Positions 50,950 to 60,571 of a DNA stretch of 64,000 nt are shown here, in pieces. Location of the stretch: assembly GCF_030813505.1 (NCBI RefSeq), contig NZ_JAUSUE010000003.1; one strand, 5' to 3'. Origin of the DNA: Pectinatus haikarae (GTDB lineage: Bacteria > Bacillota > Negativicutes > Selenomonadales > Selenomonadaceae). The position numbers were made by a program, and so were the translations under genes. Below the pieces are notes generated by a model. It was not told where the DNA came from and ran no database searches. It saw nothing but the letters and a program-made list of their open reading frames with translations. The stretch's first letter is position 1. Every line of letters starts with the position of its first letter.

Positions 50950-52647
50950 TCAACGCGCAGCCTCCGAGCGTATCTGCGTATCATAATTGCGCCCCTGCAC
51001 CATGCGCTGCCGCGATGCATCAAATTCAACATTTATGATGCTTCTTTCAGGCTCATATTCCGTTGTTTTTATATCAGCTATATCAAGTATCGTATGGATC
51101 ATGTCGTCAGTCATATAGGGTCTGTCAATGGCAGCAGTAACGGATGCCCACTTCTGCGGGTAAGTCCTTTTAAATTCATCTGAAGCCCACATAATCATCG
51201 GTACTTCGAGCATATAGTGATTTGGATTTTCTTCTACATGTCCAGAAAAGCCGCTATTGTCATCATATACGGTCTCACCATGATCAGGTAGATAAATAAC
51301 GATGGCATTCAATGAACGAAACTTATCAATAATGCCGCTGACGATATAATCATTATAGTATAGCGCATTAGCATACTGCGCTAAAACAGTCTTCTTATCA
51401 TCATCTGCATCCCGGACAATATCTTCCCTGCCGAATTTAGAAAAAGCATATGGGAAGCGCTTATAGTAAAGACTGTGTCCGCCCATCAAATGCAGTACAT
51501 AAAAATTTTTCCCGGCAGAATTTTTCATCGCCGTGTCAAGCAGCGGAAAAAGATCTTCGTCCAGTGTGCCGTAATCCTCATGTGATTCACGCATGCTGGT
51601 AAATTCATGAAAGGCGCTGCGCTTGGCATATAGCAATGCCACATTCCCCCATATACCCGAACTTTCCTGATTGGACAGCCAATTCGTTTTATAACCGGCA
51701 GCATTCATCACATCAATAAGATTATTATATTCATACCATGGTTTGTCCGCCTCATAATTGCAAAAGGTGAACAATTCGCGCAATACTCCGACAGTGGTGG
51801 CATGCGGGCTGATGCAGTCGGTGAATACAGCCAGCTCATTTTTGGCTCTGAGTTCGTCGAGATTTGGTGTGTCAGGAAGCGAATAGCCATATAGATGCAT
51901 ATGATTCCTATTAGTTGCTTCGCCTAAAATAAAAACAATATTGGGGATGGTACTGTTATTTCCTATTATATCATCGGTCGCGGACATCTCTTGATCAAGA
52001 TTCTGATATGTTCTTATATTGCTGATCGCTGTCTGAGCTGCAGCATATACACGAACAGCAGGAATATCGAGCAGATTGCTTAATATTAGCGGTTTATAGC
52101 AAAGAAGAAGTGAAAAACCGGCAGTAATACCGCTTATAAGTAAAAACACCGGAACAAAGCTTCCCCGTCTGTGTTTTGCGAAAAATCCAGACTGAAAGAA
52201 TGCCTTTTTTTTCAACAAGTAAGCAGCCGTGAAAAAGAACAGCCAATAAAGCAGCCAACTCCAGTTAATATACATCTTAAAAAATTCAGAAGCTTCATTA
52301 CTGTTTGTTTCAAGAAGAGCTGTTATAATCCCCGGTCCTACAACAGCATTATATGTATAAATAGAAAAAAGTTCCGCCAGACATAAAGCCCCGCTTATAT
52401 AAAAGATCAATGAGCCCAGAATTTTCCTGATGCAGCGGCAGGGAACAGCTGCCAGTAATAAAGTAAATGCCAATATTGCCGCAAATAAAAACAAAGCCTC
52501 AAGAAGCATGACAAGAAAATTATTTGTCTGCCATAATGACCATCCAACAGACAGATAATTGAATATAAAAATACCAATAATAAAGCCTTCATAGCCACTG
52601 AGTTTTTTCAAGATTATCGTAAAAATTTTTTCATTGACTGAATTCAT
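50950..52647 (-). CDS. EptA/CptA-like phosphoethanolamine transferase
   Basis: 565 residues: four to five N-terminal membrane helices (to about 190) and a periplasmic sulfatase-fold domain. Seen: FILGEATNRNHMHLYGY (metal-binding Glu), CISPHATT with the Thr nucleophile, HLMGGHSLYY, LPDHGETVYDD and SGHVEENPNHY (metal ligands). It transfers phosphoethanolamine from a phospholipid, usually to lipid A or core sugars, which supports a diderm envelope. Ribosome binding site AAGGAG. Single gene. Confidence 0.88.
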   Translation of the reverse strand: MNSVNEKIFTIILKKLSGYEGFIIGIFIFNYLSVGWSLWQTNNFLVMLLEALFLFAAILAFTLLLAAVPCRCIRKILGSLIFYISGALCLAELFSIYTYNAVVGPGIITALLETNSNEASEFFKMYINWSWLLYWLFFFTAAYLLKKKAFFQSGFFAKHRRGSFVPVFLLISGITAGFSLLLCYKPLILSNLLDIPAVRVYAAAQTAISNIRTYQNLDQEMSATDDIIGNNSTIPNIVFILGEATNRNHMHLYGYSLPDTPNLDELRAKNELAVFTDCISPHATTVGVLRELFTFCNYEADKPWYEYNNLIDVMNAAGYKTNWLSNQESSGIWGNVALLYAKRSAFHEFTSMRESHEDYGTLDEDLFPLLDTAMKNSAGKNFYVLHLMGGHSLYYKRFPYAFSKFGREDIVRDADDDKKTVLAQYANALYYNDYIVSGIIDKFRSLNAIVIYLPDHGETVYDDNSGFSGHVEENPNHYMLEVPMIMWASDEFKRTYPQKWASVTAAIDRPYMTDDMIHTILDIADIKTTEYEPERSIINVEFDASRQRMVQGRNYDTQIRSEAAR

Positions 52648-52841
52648 TTTTTCTCCTTAGTACAGCAGTCTATACCAACATACTTATTTTTCAGAAAAGA
52701 AATACACTGCTTGAAATTTATCAATATTATAGCACATACAGCATTACGAACAAGCTCTATATTATATATCCGGACAAATTGCCATTTAATTACATATGAC
52801 TTTTGCCGGATTCATTTTACATATTTGATATAAATTTTTTC

Positions 52842-52870
52842 TTGACTTTTTTTTTGTAACTGTATATAAT
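52842..52870 (+). promoter_or_regulatory. Promoter of tRNA-Gln
   Basis: TTGACT (52842-52847), 17 bp, TATAAT (52865-52870), 20 bp before the tRNA. Confidence 0.8.
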
Positions 52871-52890
52871 ATTTAAGTCGGCAAAAGTAT

Positions 52891-52966
52891 TGGGGTATCG
52901 CCAAGTTGGTAAGGCACGGGATTCTGAATCCCGCATTCGTTGGTTCGAGTCCAGCTACCCCAGCCA
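52891..52966 (+). tRNA. tRNA-Gln (anticodon CTG)
   Basis: 76 nt. Acceptor TGGGGTA/TACCCCA, anticodon loop TTCTGAA giving CTG, T arm GGTTCGAGTCC, discriminator G, encoded CCA. No att duplication of this gene is seen in the window. Confidence 0.95.
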
Positions 52967-52977
52967 ATTGTAATTTC

Positions 52978-53003
52978 AGCACCGCATATGCGGTGCTTTT
53001 TTT
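52978..53003 (+). terminator. Terminator of tRNA-Gln
   Basis: AGCACCGCAT/ATGCGGTGCT stem with a run of T. Confidence 0.9.
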
Positions 53004-53079
53004 GTATATAAACATATTATTCCAGCGATTTCAATATGCAAATTATTCTTAATTGTTGTCAGAATTTACAACAAAATAA

Positions 53080-53108
53080 TTGATAGTGAATTTAATTTAG
53101 TGTATAAT
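53080..53108 (+). promoter_or_regulatory. Promoter of the pel operon
   Basis: TTGATA (53080-53085), 17 bp, TATAAT (53103-53108), leaving a leader of about 140 nt before the first start codon at 53258. Confidence 0.7.
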
Positions 53109-53257
53109 TCATATCAGTTAATTATGATTATCAAACAAATATTAATTATTATAATTTTATATGTAATATATTCATGCCAAAAAAACTGCTGATACACCTA
53201 TGCTCCAGCAGCAATCCTTATTTTTCTATTTATCCTATAAACAGGAGGTTCTTATCG

Positions 53258-54223
53258 ATGCAAAATGTTTTAGTAACTGGTGGTGCAGGTTTTATAGGTT
53301 CCCATCTGGTTCCCCACCTTTTAGCTCTGGGACACCAAGTCACCGTCCTTGATGATTTAAGCAACGGAAGAGAAGAAAACATTCCTTCCGAGGCAGAGTT
53401 TATCAAAATGGACATCTGCAACGAAAAAATCACCGGGGTTATGCAGAAAAAGAAATTTGATTCAATAATTCATCTGGCAGGTCAGACAGCTGTTTCTGAG
53501 TCCTTAAAAGATCCTATTATGGATGAAAAGCTTAATATAGAAGGCATGATAAATATCCTGCGAAGTGCATGCCAAACAGGAGTCGCACGTATAATTTTTT
53601 CATCAACTGCTGCAGCTTACGGCAACAATGAAAACCTTCCCTTACGAGAAAGTGCGCTTGCCACGCCATTATCATTTTATGGTCTCAGCAAAGTCACCGC
53701 CGAAAAATACATCCGACTTTATCATGACTATTTCGGGATAGATTATATAATATTTCGTTTTGCCAACGTTTATGGTGAACGGCAGGGAGACGGAGGAGAA
53801 GGCGGTGTAATAAGTATTTTTGCCAAACAAATTGCCAATGATCAAGATATTGCTGTTTTTGGCGATGGCGGACAAACAAGAGACTTTATTTATGCTGGAG
53901 ATATATCATCCGGTCTGGGACAGGCTCTTGTGACAGACAATACAAATGATACATATAATTTGAGTACATATACGCAGACAAGCCTGAAACAGCTTATAAC
54001 ACTGTTCGGCAATATCGCGCACAAAAATTTTTCTATAAAATATACCAAAGCGCGCTCCGGTGACATATACCATTCTATGCTGGATAATACCAAGGCTATA
54101 GAAAAACTGGACTGGCACATGCATACCTCCTTATCAGAAGGATTAAATAAAACTTTTGCATATTTCAAAAAAGTAAAAGCTGAAGCGCACCAATGCGGTG
54201 ATATTAGCGGTGATATTAAATGA
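53258..54223 (+). CDS. pelX: NAD-dependent sugar epimerase, PelX-like
   Basis: 321 residues of the GalE-type extended SDR family: TGGAGFIGSH at residues 7-16, the Ser in IFSSTAAAYG, and catalytic Y141-x3-K145 (YGLSK). The start at 53258 has AGGAGG; a start 28 codons earlier lacks one. First gene of the pel operon and overlapping the next. PelX of Pseudomonas makes UDP-GalNAc for Pel; that role is likely here. Confidence 0.85.
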   Translation: MQNVLVTGGAGFIGSHLVPHLLALGHQVTVLDDLSNGREENIPSEAEFIKMDICNEKITGVMQKKKFDSIIHLAGQTAVSESLKDPIMDEKLNIEGMINILRSACQTGVARIIFSSTAAAYGNNENLPLRESALATPLSFYGLSKVTAEKYIRLYHDYFGIDYIIFRFANVYGERQGDGGEGGVISIFAKQIANDQDIAVFGDGGQTRDFIYAGDISSGLGQALVTDNTNDTYNLSTYTQTSLKQLITLFGNIAHKNFSIKYTKARSGDIYHSMLDNTKAIEKLDWHMHTSLSEGLNKTFAYFKKVKAEAHQCGDISGDIK

Positions 54224-56352
54224 ATATTTTAATTGTAGGCGGCTGTGGATTTTTAGGCTCTCATTTTGCTGAAAAACTGCACAAAGAAGGCCATAAAATT
54301 TTTATAATAGATACGTGCAAAGATGCATCAGGCTGTGCCTTTACCTTTAAGCCGCAAATTTTACAGTGCAGCGCTGAAGAAAACAGCTGTAAAACTTTTT
54401 TCGAATTATATAATTTTGATACAGTTATTTATTCCGTAAATACTGCTAAGATTTCTTATCAGAAAAAATTTTCCGGATTATTAAATATTTTAGAATTATC
54501 CCACCGCCATAATATAAAAAAATTCATATTCATATCGGATGCCAAAAGCAGCATGATGATGAAATGCGACAACGATTATGTTTTTCATTGCATCCAGCAG
54601 GAGACATATTGCAAAAATTGGACCAAAACCTTCAAAATTCCCGTCATTATAATTAAATTGCCTAATGTATATGGTCCCGGTATGCTTCATAGCGATTACC
54701 CTTCAATAATACCTGCGGTTTTTGACGCTCTGTCTTCCGGTGAAAAATTGACAGATGAAAACATATCAGCATATCATCCCCAAAATTATATTTACATAAA
54801 TGACGCGGCCGAAGTAATAAAAAAGGTTGTTGCCGCAGAGGGACTGCCCCCTGTACTTTGCGCTGAAGATGATTTCAATATATCGGCGGAAGGTTTAAAA
54901 CATATAATTTCTGCTGTTCTGACAGGGAATGAACCCCAAAAAGGAAAAGATGATTTTACTCCTGTCAGCCCTACAGCAGATACTGAAGCTGCAAAAAAAA
55001 TTTTAGACATAAAAACCAAATACAGCTTATTTGAAGGAATAAAGCTCACAGGGACTTGGTATAAAGACACCATAATCAAGGATAAAAAAACAATAAAGTC
55101 ATCCAATTTGCATTCACGATTTAGAACACTGCGTCCATATATGGAAAATTTGATACTTTTTGCCATAGTGTTTTTCATCACCGTTCAGTTGAATATCGTC
55201 AATAATTTTGAAGCAATGTCCGGTCTTGACTACAGCCAAATATATATACTTATAATGGGCCTGATTTATGGCAAAAAACAGTCTCTTATTGCTGCATTTT
55301 TATCTATGGCACTGTTCCTGTTCAAAATAAATTCAAAGGGTCTGGACGTAATTTCTGTATTTTATAATATAGAATATACCATGCATCTGATAGCATATTT
55401 ATTCATGGCCGTTTTTACAGGTTATATTACCGACAAACACAATTTTCATTTGCAGGATATGCTCCGCGAGCTGAATAAAATGGACACCAGACAAAAATTT
55501 TTAACAAAGGCATATGACGCAGCAATAGCACTGAAAAATAAATTTTACAGTCAAATAGTCAACTCAAGCGACAGCATAGGCTGGCTATACAACTCAGTAA
55601 ATAAGTTATACAACATTGAAAGCGAAAAAATATATACGTCTGCCGTAGAGGTAGTATCTGAATTGATGGGCACGGAGAATACAGTTGTCGCGACAATTAA
55701 TAAATCTGCTAATGGCAATATCTTTTTGCGTAGAAAAATAAAAAGAGGCAGCGCAACAGCAGCTTTACCGCTTTCTGCCAAAGTAGCCGATCATGAGTAT
55801 CTTGATAAAGTAGTGAATAAAAAAGAAACTTTTGTAAATAAAACACTTGAAAAAAATATACCGGATATGGCGGTGCCGGTGATTGTCCGCAATGAGGTGA
55901 TCGCTGTGATAGGTATATATGCCATTCCTTTTGAATTTTTCTCTCTGCATTATGAAAAAATGATGCGTATCATAAGTATGATGATAGCAGAAGCATTGGA
56001 TAAGGCATCACAATATGAAAGAGAAACACATGACCAGAAATATATCAAAGACACTGTTATAATGAGAGAAAAGCCTTTTCTTGAAACAGAGAAAATCTTG
56101 CGGCAGCGTGGTATTGACAGCTACTATAAGTTTAGAATAGATGAAGTAAACGGCATTGTTCTGAAAAACGGTCTGAAAAATATACAAAAATCGGCCGATT
56201 ATCTGCAAAAAGCTACCCGAGATGAAGATTATATCGGTATTGCAGGAGAATCTTTGTATATTTTAATGGAGGAACTGCCGACAGATATGCTAGCCACAGT
56301 GCAAAAAAGATTTTTAGAAAAAAACATAAAACTATCTCCGGCAGGTAATTGA
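54220..56352 (+). CDS. pelD: PelD fused to an N-terminal pseudo-epimerase
   Basis: 710 residues. 1-285: Rossmann/SDR fold (GGCGFLGSH at 7-15) whose YxxxK is Y120-x3-C124, so catalysis is probably lost. 304-405: four membrane helices. About 445-600: GAF domain. 600-710: degenerate GGDEF; the active-site GGDEF is absent but an I-site-like R667-D-E-D670 remains. PelD is the c-di-GMP receptor of Pel synthesis in the inner membrane; canonical PelD (about 450 residues) has no SDR domain. ATG overlaps the pelX stop (ATGA). Confidence 0.85.
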   Translation: MNILIVGGCGFLGSHFAEKLHKEGHKIFIIDTCKDASGCAFTFKPQILQCSAEENSCKTFFELYNFDTVIYSVNTAKISYQKKFSGLLNILELSHRHNIKKFIFISDAKSSMMMKCDNDYVFHCIQQETYCKNWTKTFKIPVIIIKLPNVYGPGMLHSDYPSIIPAVFDALSSGEKLTDENISAYHPQNYIYINDAAEVIKKVVAAEGLPPVLCAEDDFNISAEGLKHIISAVLTGNEPQKGKDDFTPVSPTADTEAAKKILDIKTKYSLFEGIKLTGTWYKDTIIKDKKTIKSSNLHSRFRTLRPYMENLILFAIVFFITVQLNIVNNFEAMSGLDYSQIYILIMGLIYGKKQSLIAAFLSMALFLFKINSKGLDVISVFYNIEYTMHLIAYLFMAVFTGYITDKHNFHLQDMLRELNKMDTRQKFLTKAYDAAIALKNKFYSQIVNSSDSIGWLYNSVNKLYNIESEKIYTSAVEVVSELMGTENTVVATINKSANGNIFLRRKIKRGSATAALPLSAKVADHEYLDKVVNKKETFVNKTLEKNIPDMAVPVIVRNEVIAVIGIYAIPFEFFSLHYEKMMRIISMMIAEALDKASQYERETHDQKYIKDTVIMREKPFLETEKILRQRGIDSYYKFRIDEVNGIVLKNGLKNIQKSADYLQKATRDEDYIGIAGESLYILMEELPTDMLATVQKRFLEKNIKLSPAGN

Positions 56353-56353
56353 A

Positions 56354-57271
56354 ATGATAGAAATTATAGCGGGCTTTTTTCTAACAGCACATTTAGCGGC
56401 TGCGGCTGCCGTATATTTTATACTATCCAGAAAGAGCAGGCAGAAGGCTTTCTGTATGGGAGCGATAGTTTTATTTATCCCGATAGGCGGACTAATATAT
56501 TACTGTGCCGAGGTACTGCTGTCCAGACGTTTTACGCAGAAAAATTTCATCAATGTCTATGACTACAGCCTTCAGCGATCGGAAGATACTGACAGAAATA
56601 TGAACTTCATCGATTATGATGAAGACGCGATCCCCATTCAGGATGTAATTGCCATAAATGGTATCTCAAATAAAAGAGAGATATTGATAAACACAATCCG
56701 GCAAAATTTATTGACGGATTACAATACGCTCCTTACTGCGATGCACGATGATGACAGAGAAGTATCTCATTATGCAGTCTCAGTCATAACAAACACTGTC
56801 GACCGCATGGAAAATGAGATTTTTAAATTGAATAAGACAATCTACGATGATGACGGTGCTATATCCGCGTCACCCGATGTTTTGAAAAAATATGAAAAAA
56901 TACTTGCCAATTATATCAAAGTATGCTCTATGGATGAAATAACAGAAAAGAATTTGCTGGAAAAATATGATACTGTATTAAGCAATATATTGGAACGGGC
57001 ACAGGAATCGCTTTATTTTGAAAAAGCCGTCGCGCTGAAAATGAAACAGAATGATTTATCCAAAGCTGAATATTTCTGTCAGTGGTATGAAAGAGCTTAT
57101 CCTCTTTCGGAACGGCCTTATATCCTGCTGATAAAATTATATGCCAGCAAAAGAGACCGCGAACAGCTGGAAAGCTCCATAAAAAAGATGAAGGCCCTGC
57201 CGTCTGTCATCTCAAGTGATGCGCTCGGCTTGATACGGTATTGGGATACAGGAGACAGCGCCAATGTATAA
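56354..57271 (+). CDS. pelE: PelE
   Basis: 305 residues. Two N-terminal membrane helices (about 4-22 and 34-52), then a soluble helical, TPR-like region (DYNTLLTAMHDDDREVSHYAVSVITNTVDRMENEI; LKMKQNDLSKAEYFCQWYERAYPLSERPYILLIKLYASKRDREQLE). Matches PelE, a partner of PelD in the inner-membrane synthase complex. It begins one base after pelD ends and overlaps the next gene by 8 nt. Confidence 0.85.
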   Translation: MIEIIAGFFLTAHLAAAAAVYFILSRKSRQKAFCMGAIVLFIPIGGLIYYCAEVLLSRRFTQKNFINVYDYSLQRSEDTDRNMNFIDYDEDAIPIQDVIAINGISNKREILINTIRQNLLTDYNTLLTAMHDDDREVSHYAVSVITNTVDRMENEIFKLNKTIYDDDGAISASPDVLKKYEKILANYIKVCSMDEITEKNLLEKYDTVLSNILERAQESLYFEKAVALKMKQNDLSKAEYFCQWYERAYPLSERPYILLIKLYASKRDREQLESSIKKMKALPSVISSDALGLIRYWDTGDSANV

Positions 57272-59090
57272 GAAGAATCTATTTTTGGCTGTTTTAATCA
57301 TTTTTGCAATGGGGCTTTTTTTTCAATTCAATCGAATGGATGTCCTGCTTCATTTATTTAAAAGCAAAAATGTGACAAATGCCGTAACTGCCTATATCAA
57401 AGAACCCGACTCGGCAAAGCGCTTGACGAAGGATCGTTTTTTGATAATCTATGACAATGAAAATGTTTACTCGACGTTTTTAAAGTACAGGCTGCAAACC
57501 CAAATAGAACACTATATGAAAAAAGATGCTGATGTCATCACCATAAATGACAGCAGTTCTTTTCCGGCTAAAGATTACAGTGCCGTATTATGGGCTGCGG
57601 AGCGTTTTGACAATGAGGTGTTGTGGAACAGTGCAAGACAATATGCTGATAACGGCGGCACGCTGGAAATTATGACAACAGGCGGTATCGAAAATGCCCC
57701 TGCTCTTTATGAGCCTTTAGGCATCAGCAATGTAAACGGTTCAGTAACAGCAGCAGGCATCAATATGACCAGCACTTTATTACTGGGTGCCAATGGATTC
57801 AAAATGGCAGAAGGCGACACCAGCTACAATACATATGCCCTCAATTGTGAACTCCAGCCGGCAGCCAGTGTATATTTCACAAGCACCGACAGCCTGCCGC
57901 TTGCCTGGGAAAAAAAGCAGGGCAATGGTAAAATTATCGTATATAACGGCACGGAACTATATGCGAAAAAGAATTTGGGGATTTTAACAGCACTGCTGTC
58001 TCAAAGTCAGGATGATTTTTTGTTTCCGGTCAGCGCCACAAAAACTGTATTTATCGATGATTTTCCGGCACCTGTGCCTGATGGAGATTTCAGCAAAATC
58101 TATGCTGAATACGGACTGGCAACAGCCGATTTTTACGAACGGATCTGGTGGCCTTACATGCTGGAAACAGCCAAAAAATATGATCTAAAATATACAGGTG
58201 CAATAATTGAAACATATAATGATGAAGTAACTGGGGATTTTCGCATATATGATCAGAATGCACGGAGAAACCTTATCAAATACGGCAGAGAACTGTTGAA
58301 CAGCGGTGGTGAGCTTGGCATCCACGGTTATAACCATCAATCACTCGTAGGTGCAGGATATGGTGTAAGAAAATATCTTGGCTATAATATATGGGAAAAT
58401 CAAAAAGAAATGGAAAACTCTCTAAGTGAACTTAAGCGATATATAGCTGATGCCTTTCCCGGTTACGAAGTGCATGCGTACATACCACCGTCAAATGTAT
58501 TCAGTCCTGAGGGAAAGGCTGCTGTTAAGAAGATTTTCCCTTCAATAAAGGCCTATGCATCAATGTATGAAGGAAATTACAGCGCTGAAAAAGTCTATTA
58601 TCAGGATTTTAAACAAAACGAAGATGGAACCTTCGAATTTCCGCGCTTATCGGCAGGTTATAATCCTGACAGGAGTATGTATTACAGTGCTATAAACGGA
58701 TTGAATGCCTATGGCATATTCAGCCATTTTGTTCATCCTGATGAGATTTTTTACGAAGAAAATGGTAATAACCGCTTTAGTGATATGGAAAATGGATTTG
58801 ACCGTTTTATGGAATATTTTACCAATAACTATATATGGCTGCGCAGCACGACACTCAGTGATACCTTAAAATATTTCGGTGATTATCTGTCAATGGATTA
58901 TAAATATCAAGAAAAAAATAATGTTTTGCACATTGACACATGGAATTACCAGTACGAACCGGCTTACATACTGCGTTCCACCAAAAAAATAAGGCGCTAT
59001 GATGGCTGTGATATAACTAAAATTCAGAACGACGCTTACTATATAAAAATAAAGAGCAGTGAAGCTGCCATAACTTTTGACGAGGAATAG
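57264..59090 (+). CDS. pelA: PelA-type polysaccharide deacetylase (DUF2194-like)
   Basis: 608 residues with an N-terminal membrane anchor (about 5-22). The middle starts FLIIYDNENVYSTFLKYRLQTQIEHYM. The deacetylase part has FIDDFPAP (Asp pair near 265) and HGYNH (H354...H358), the metal-binding set of CE4-like enzymes, plus HAYIPPSNV and FSHFVHPDEIF. This fits the deacetylase-only, membrane-bound PelA form of Gram-positive pel clusters; the N-terminal hydrolase domain of Pseudomonas PelA is not seen. Confidence 0.8.
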   Translation: MYKKNLFLAVLIIFAMGLFFQFNRMDVLLHLFKSKNVTNAVTAYIKEPDSAKRLTKDRFLIIYDNENVYSTFLKYRLQTQIEHYMKKDADVITINDSSSFPAKDYSAVLWAAERFDNEVLWNSARQYADNGGTLEIMTTGGIENAPALYEPLGISNVNGSVTAAGINMTSTLLLGANGFKMAEGDTSYNTYALNCELQPAASVYFTSTDSLPLAWEKKQGNGKIIVYNGTELYAKKNLGILTALLSQSQDDFLFPVSATKTVFIDDFPAPVPDGDFSKIYAEYGLATADFYERIWWPYMLETAKKYDLKYTGAIIETYNDEVTGDFRIYDQNARRNLIKYGRELLNSGGELGIHGYNHQSLVGAGYGVRKYLGYNIWENQKEMENSLSELKRYIADAFPGYEVHAYIPPSNVFSPEGKAAVKKIFPSIKAYASMYEGNYSAEKVYYQDFKQNEDGTFEFPRLSAGYNPDRSMYYSAINGLNAYGIFSHFVHPDEIFYEENGNNRFSDMENGFDRFMEYFTNNYIWLRSTTLSDTLKYFGDYLSMDYKYQEKNNVLHIDTWNYQYEPAYILRSTKKIRRYDGCDITKIQNDAYYIKIKSSEAAITFDEE

Positions 59091-59094
59091 TCCG

Positions 59095-60510
59095 ATGAAA
59101 ATTTGCATTTTGACGGAAGGTAATTATCCATATGTGGTTGGCGGCGTATCAGCATGGATCCATATGCTGATACAGGGCATGCCGGAACATCAGTTTATAA
59201 TTTATTCAATAGGCGCGGAAGAGAAAGACAGAGGCAAATTCAAATATCAGTTGCCTGACAATGTCATAAAGGTACAGGAAACATTTCTCGACAGCATATT
59301 ACACTTAAAAGCACCTACTAAAGTAAGGGCAAAGTTAAGCGACGAACAGAAAAAATCCTTGCAGGAGCTGCTGAAGGGTGTAAATAAATTCGATTTCAAA
59401 ATGCTCTTGAGCATTTTTCGTCAAACAAAAAAAAAGTATACTTTTATGGAAATTTTTATGTGCCAGGATTTCTACGATATTGTTATGACCGTTTATAAAA
59501 ACAAATTTCCGTACCTGCCCTTTACGGATTATTTCTGGACAATACGTTCCATGCTTCTGCCGTTATTTTATCTGCTGCAGGAAGACTATCCTAAGGCAGA
59601 TCTTTATCACAGTGTTGCCGCGGGTTATTGCGGTGTCATAGGAGCAATGGCTTCTTTACTGGAAAACAAACCATTTTTATTGACCGAACACGGTATCTAT
59701 TCAAGAGAAAGAGAAGAAGAAATATTAAAATGCAGCTGGGCTGAGGGCGATTTCAAAAAAGTCTGGATCAAATATTTTTATGCTTTGTCTAATCTATCGT
59801 ATGAACACGCAGACACAGTGACGACACTTTCAGAGGGAAATCTAAATGTAGAGCTGGCTCTTGGCTGCGACGAAAAAAAAATTCTTATAATACCCAACGG
59901 AGCAAAAGTTGACCGTTTCAGCACTGTCACCTCCGATTACAGTGGAAAACGTCCTTTTACAGTCGGCGCTATCGTCCGCATAGTGCCTATAAAAGATATC
60001 ATCACCATGCTTCGCAGCTTTTATATGCTGAGTCGTGATATTCCCAATGCACGCTTTATCATTATGGGCAACTGTGAAGAAGACCCCGAATATTTTGACT
60101 CCTGTAAGAATATGGTAAAAACGCTTAATCTGAGCAGCGTAGAATTTACAGGTGCAGTTGATATCTTGACACGCCTGGATGATATAGATGTACTGGCATT
60201 ATCCAGTATAAGTGAGGGGCTGCCCTTGGCTATACTGGAAGGAATGGCTTCCAGGAAGCCTTTTGTTTCAACAGATGTAGGCTGCTGCCGTGAACTGCTT
60301 TACGGAAGTTACGATGATGACTTGGGCAAGGCGGGAATAATCGTTCCCGTGATGGATTTCAAAGCTATGGCAAAAGGCTTTCTTCTGCTGGCCCAAACCC
60401 CTTCACTGCGTCAAAGCATGGGAGAAATTGGCTGTGAGCGAGTGAAAAAATACTATACGTATGAGGAGTTCATAACAAATTTTAAAAATCTTTACAGCAG
60501 CTATAATTAA
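59095..60510 (+). CDS. pelF: Pel polysaccharide glycosyltransferase PelF
   Basis: 471 residues, GT4 family: MKICILTEGNYPYVVGGVSAWIHMLI at the N-terminus is the PelF signature; LTEHGIYSREREEEI, IIPNGAKVDRF, VGAIVRIVPIKDI and SEGLPLAILEGMASRKPFVSTDVGCCRELL complete it. Cytosolic synthase using UDP-sugars (UDP-GalNAc/GlcNAc). The ATG at 59095 has GAGGAA upstream; an earlier TTG is less likely. Confidence 0.94.
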   Translation: MKICILTEGNYPYVVGGVSAWIHMLIQGMPEHQFIIYSIGAEEKDRGKFKYQLPDNVIKVQETFLDSILHLKAPTKVRAKLSDEQKKSLQELLKGVNKFDFKMLLSIFRQTKKKYTFMEIFMCQDFYDIVMTVYKNKFPYLPFTDYFWTIRSMLLPLFYLLQEDYPKADLYHSVAAGYCGVIGAMASLLENKPFLLTEHGIYSREREEEILKCSWAEGDFKKVWIKYFYALSNLSYEHADTVTTLSEGNLNVELALGCDEKKILIIPNGAKVDRFSTVTSDYSGKRPFTVGAIVRIVPIKDIITMLRSFYMLSRDIPNARFIIMGNCEEDPEYFDSCKNMVKTLNLSSVEFTGAVDILTRLDDIDVLALSSISEGLPLAILEGMASRKPFVSTDVGCCRELLYGSYDDDLGKAGIIVPVMDFKAMAKGFLLLAQTPSLRQSMGEIGCERVKKYYTYEEFITNFKNLYSSYN

Positions 60511-60571
60511 AAAAAATAACTGATATAATCGACTCAGCTTAAAGGCTGCCGGATGAAAAGGAGATAAACAA

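Noticed and set aside
52812..53015. 67-codon minus-strand frame over tRNA-Gln with the phrase VAGLEPTNAGFRIPCLTN
   Set aside because: This is the antisense of the tRNA; the phrase is a well-known false translation of tRNA genes.
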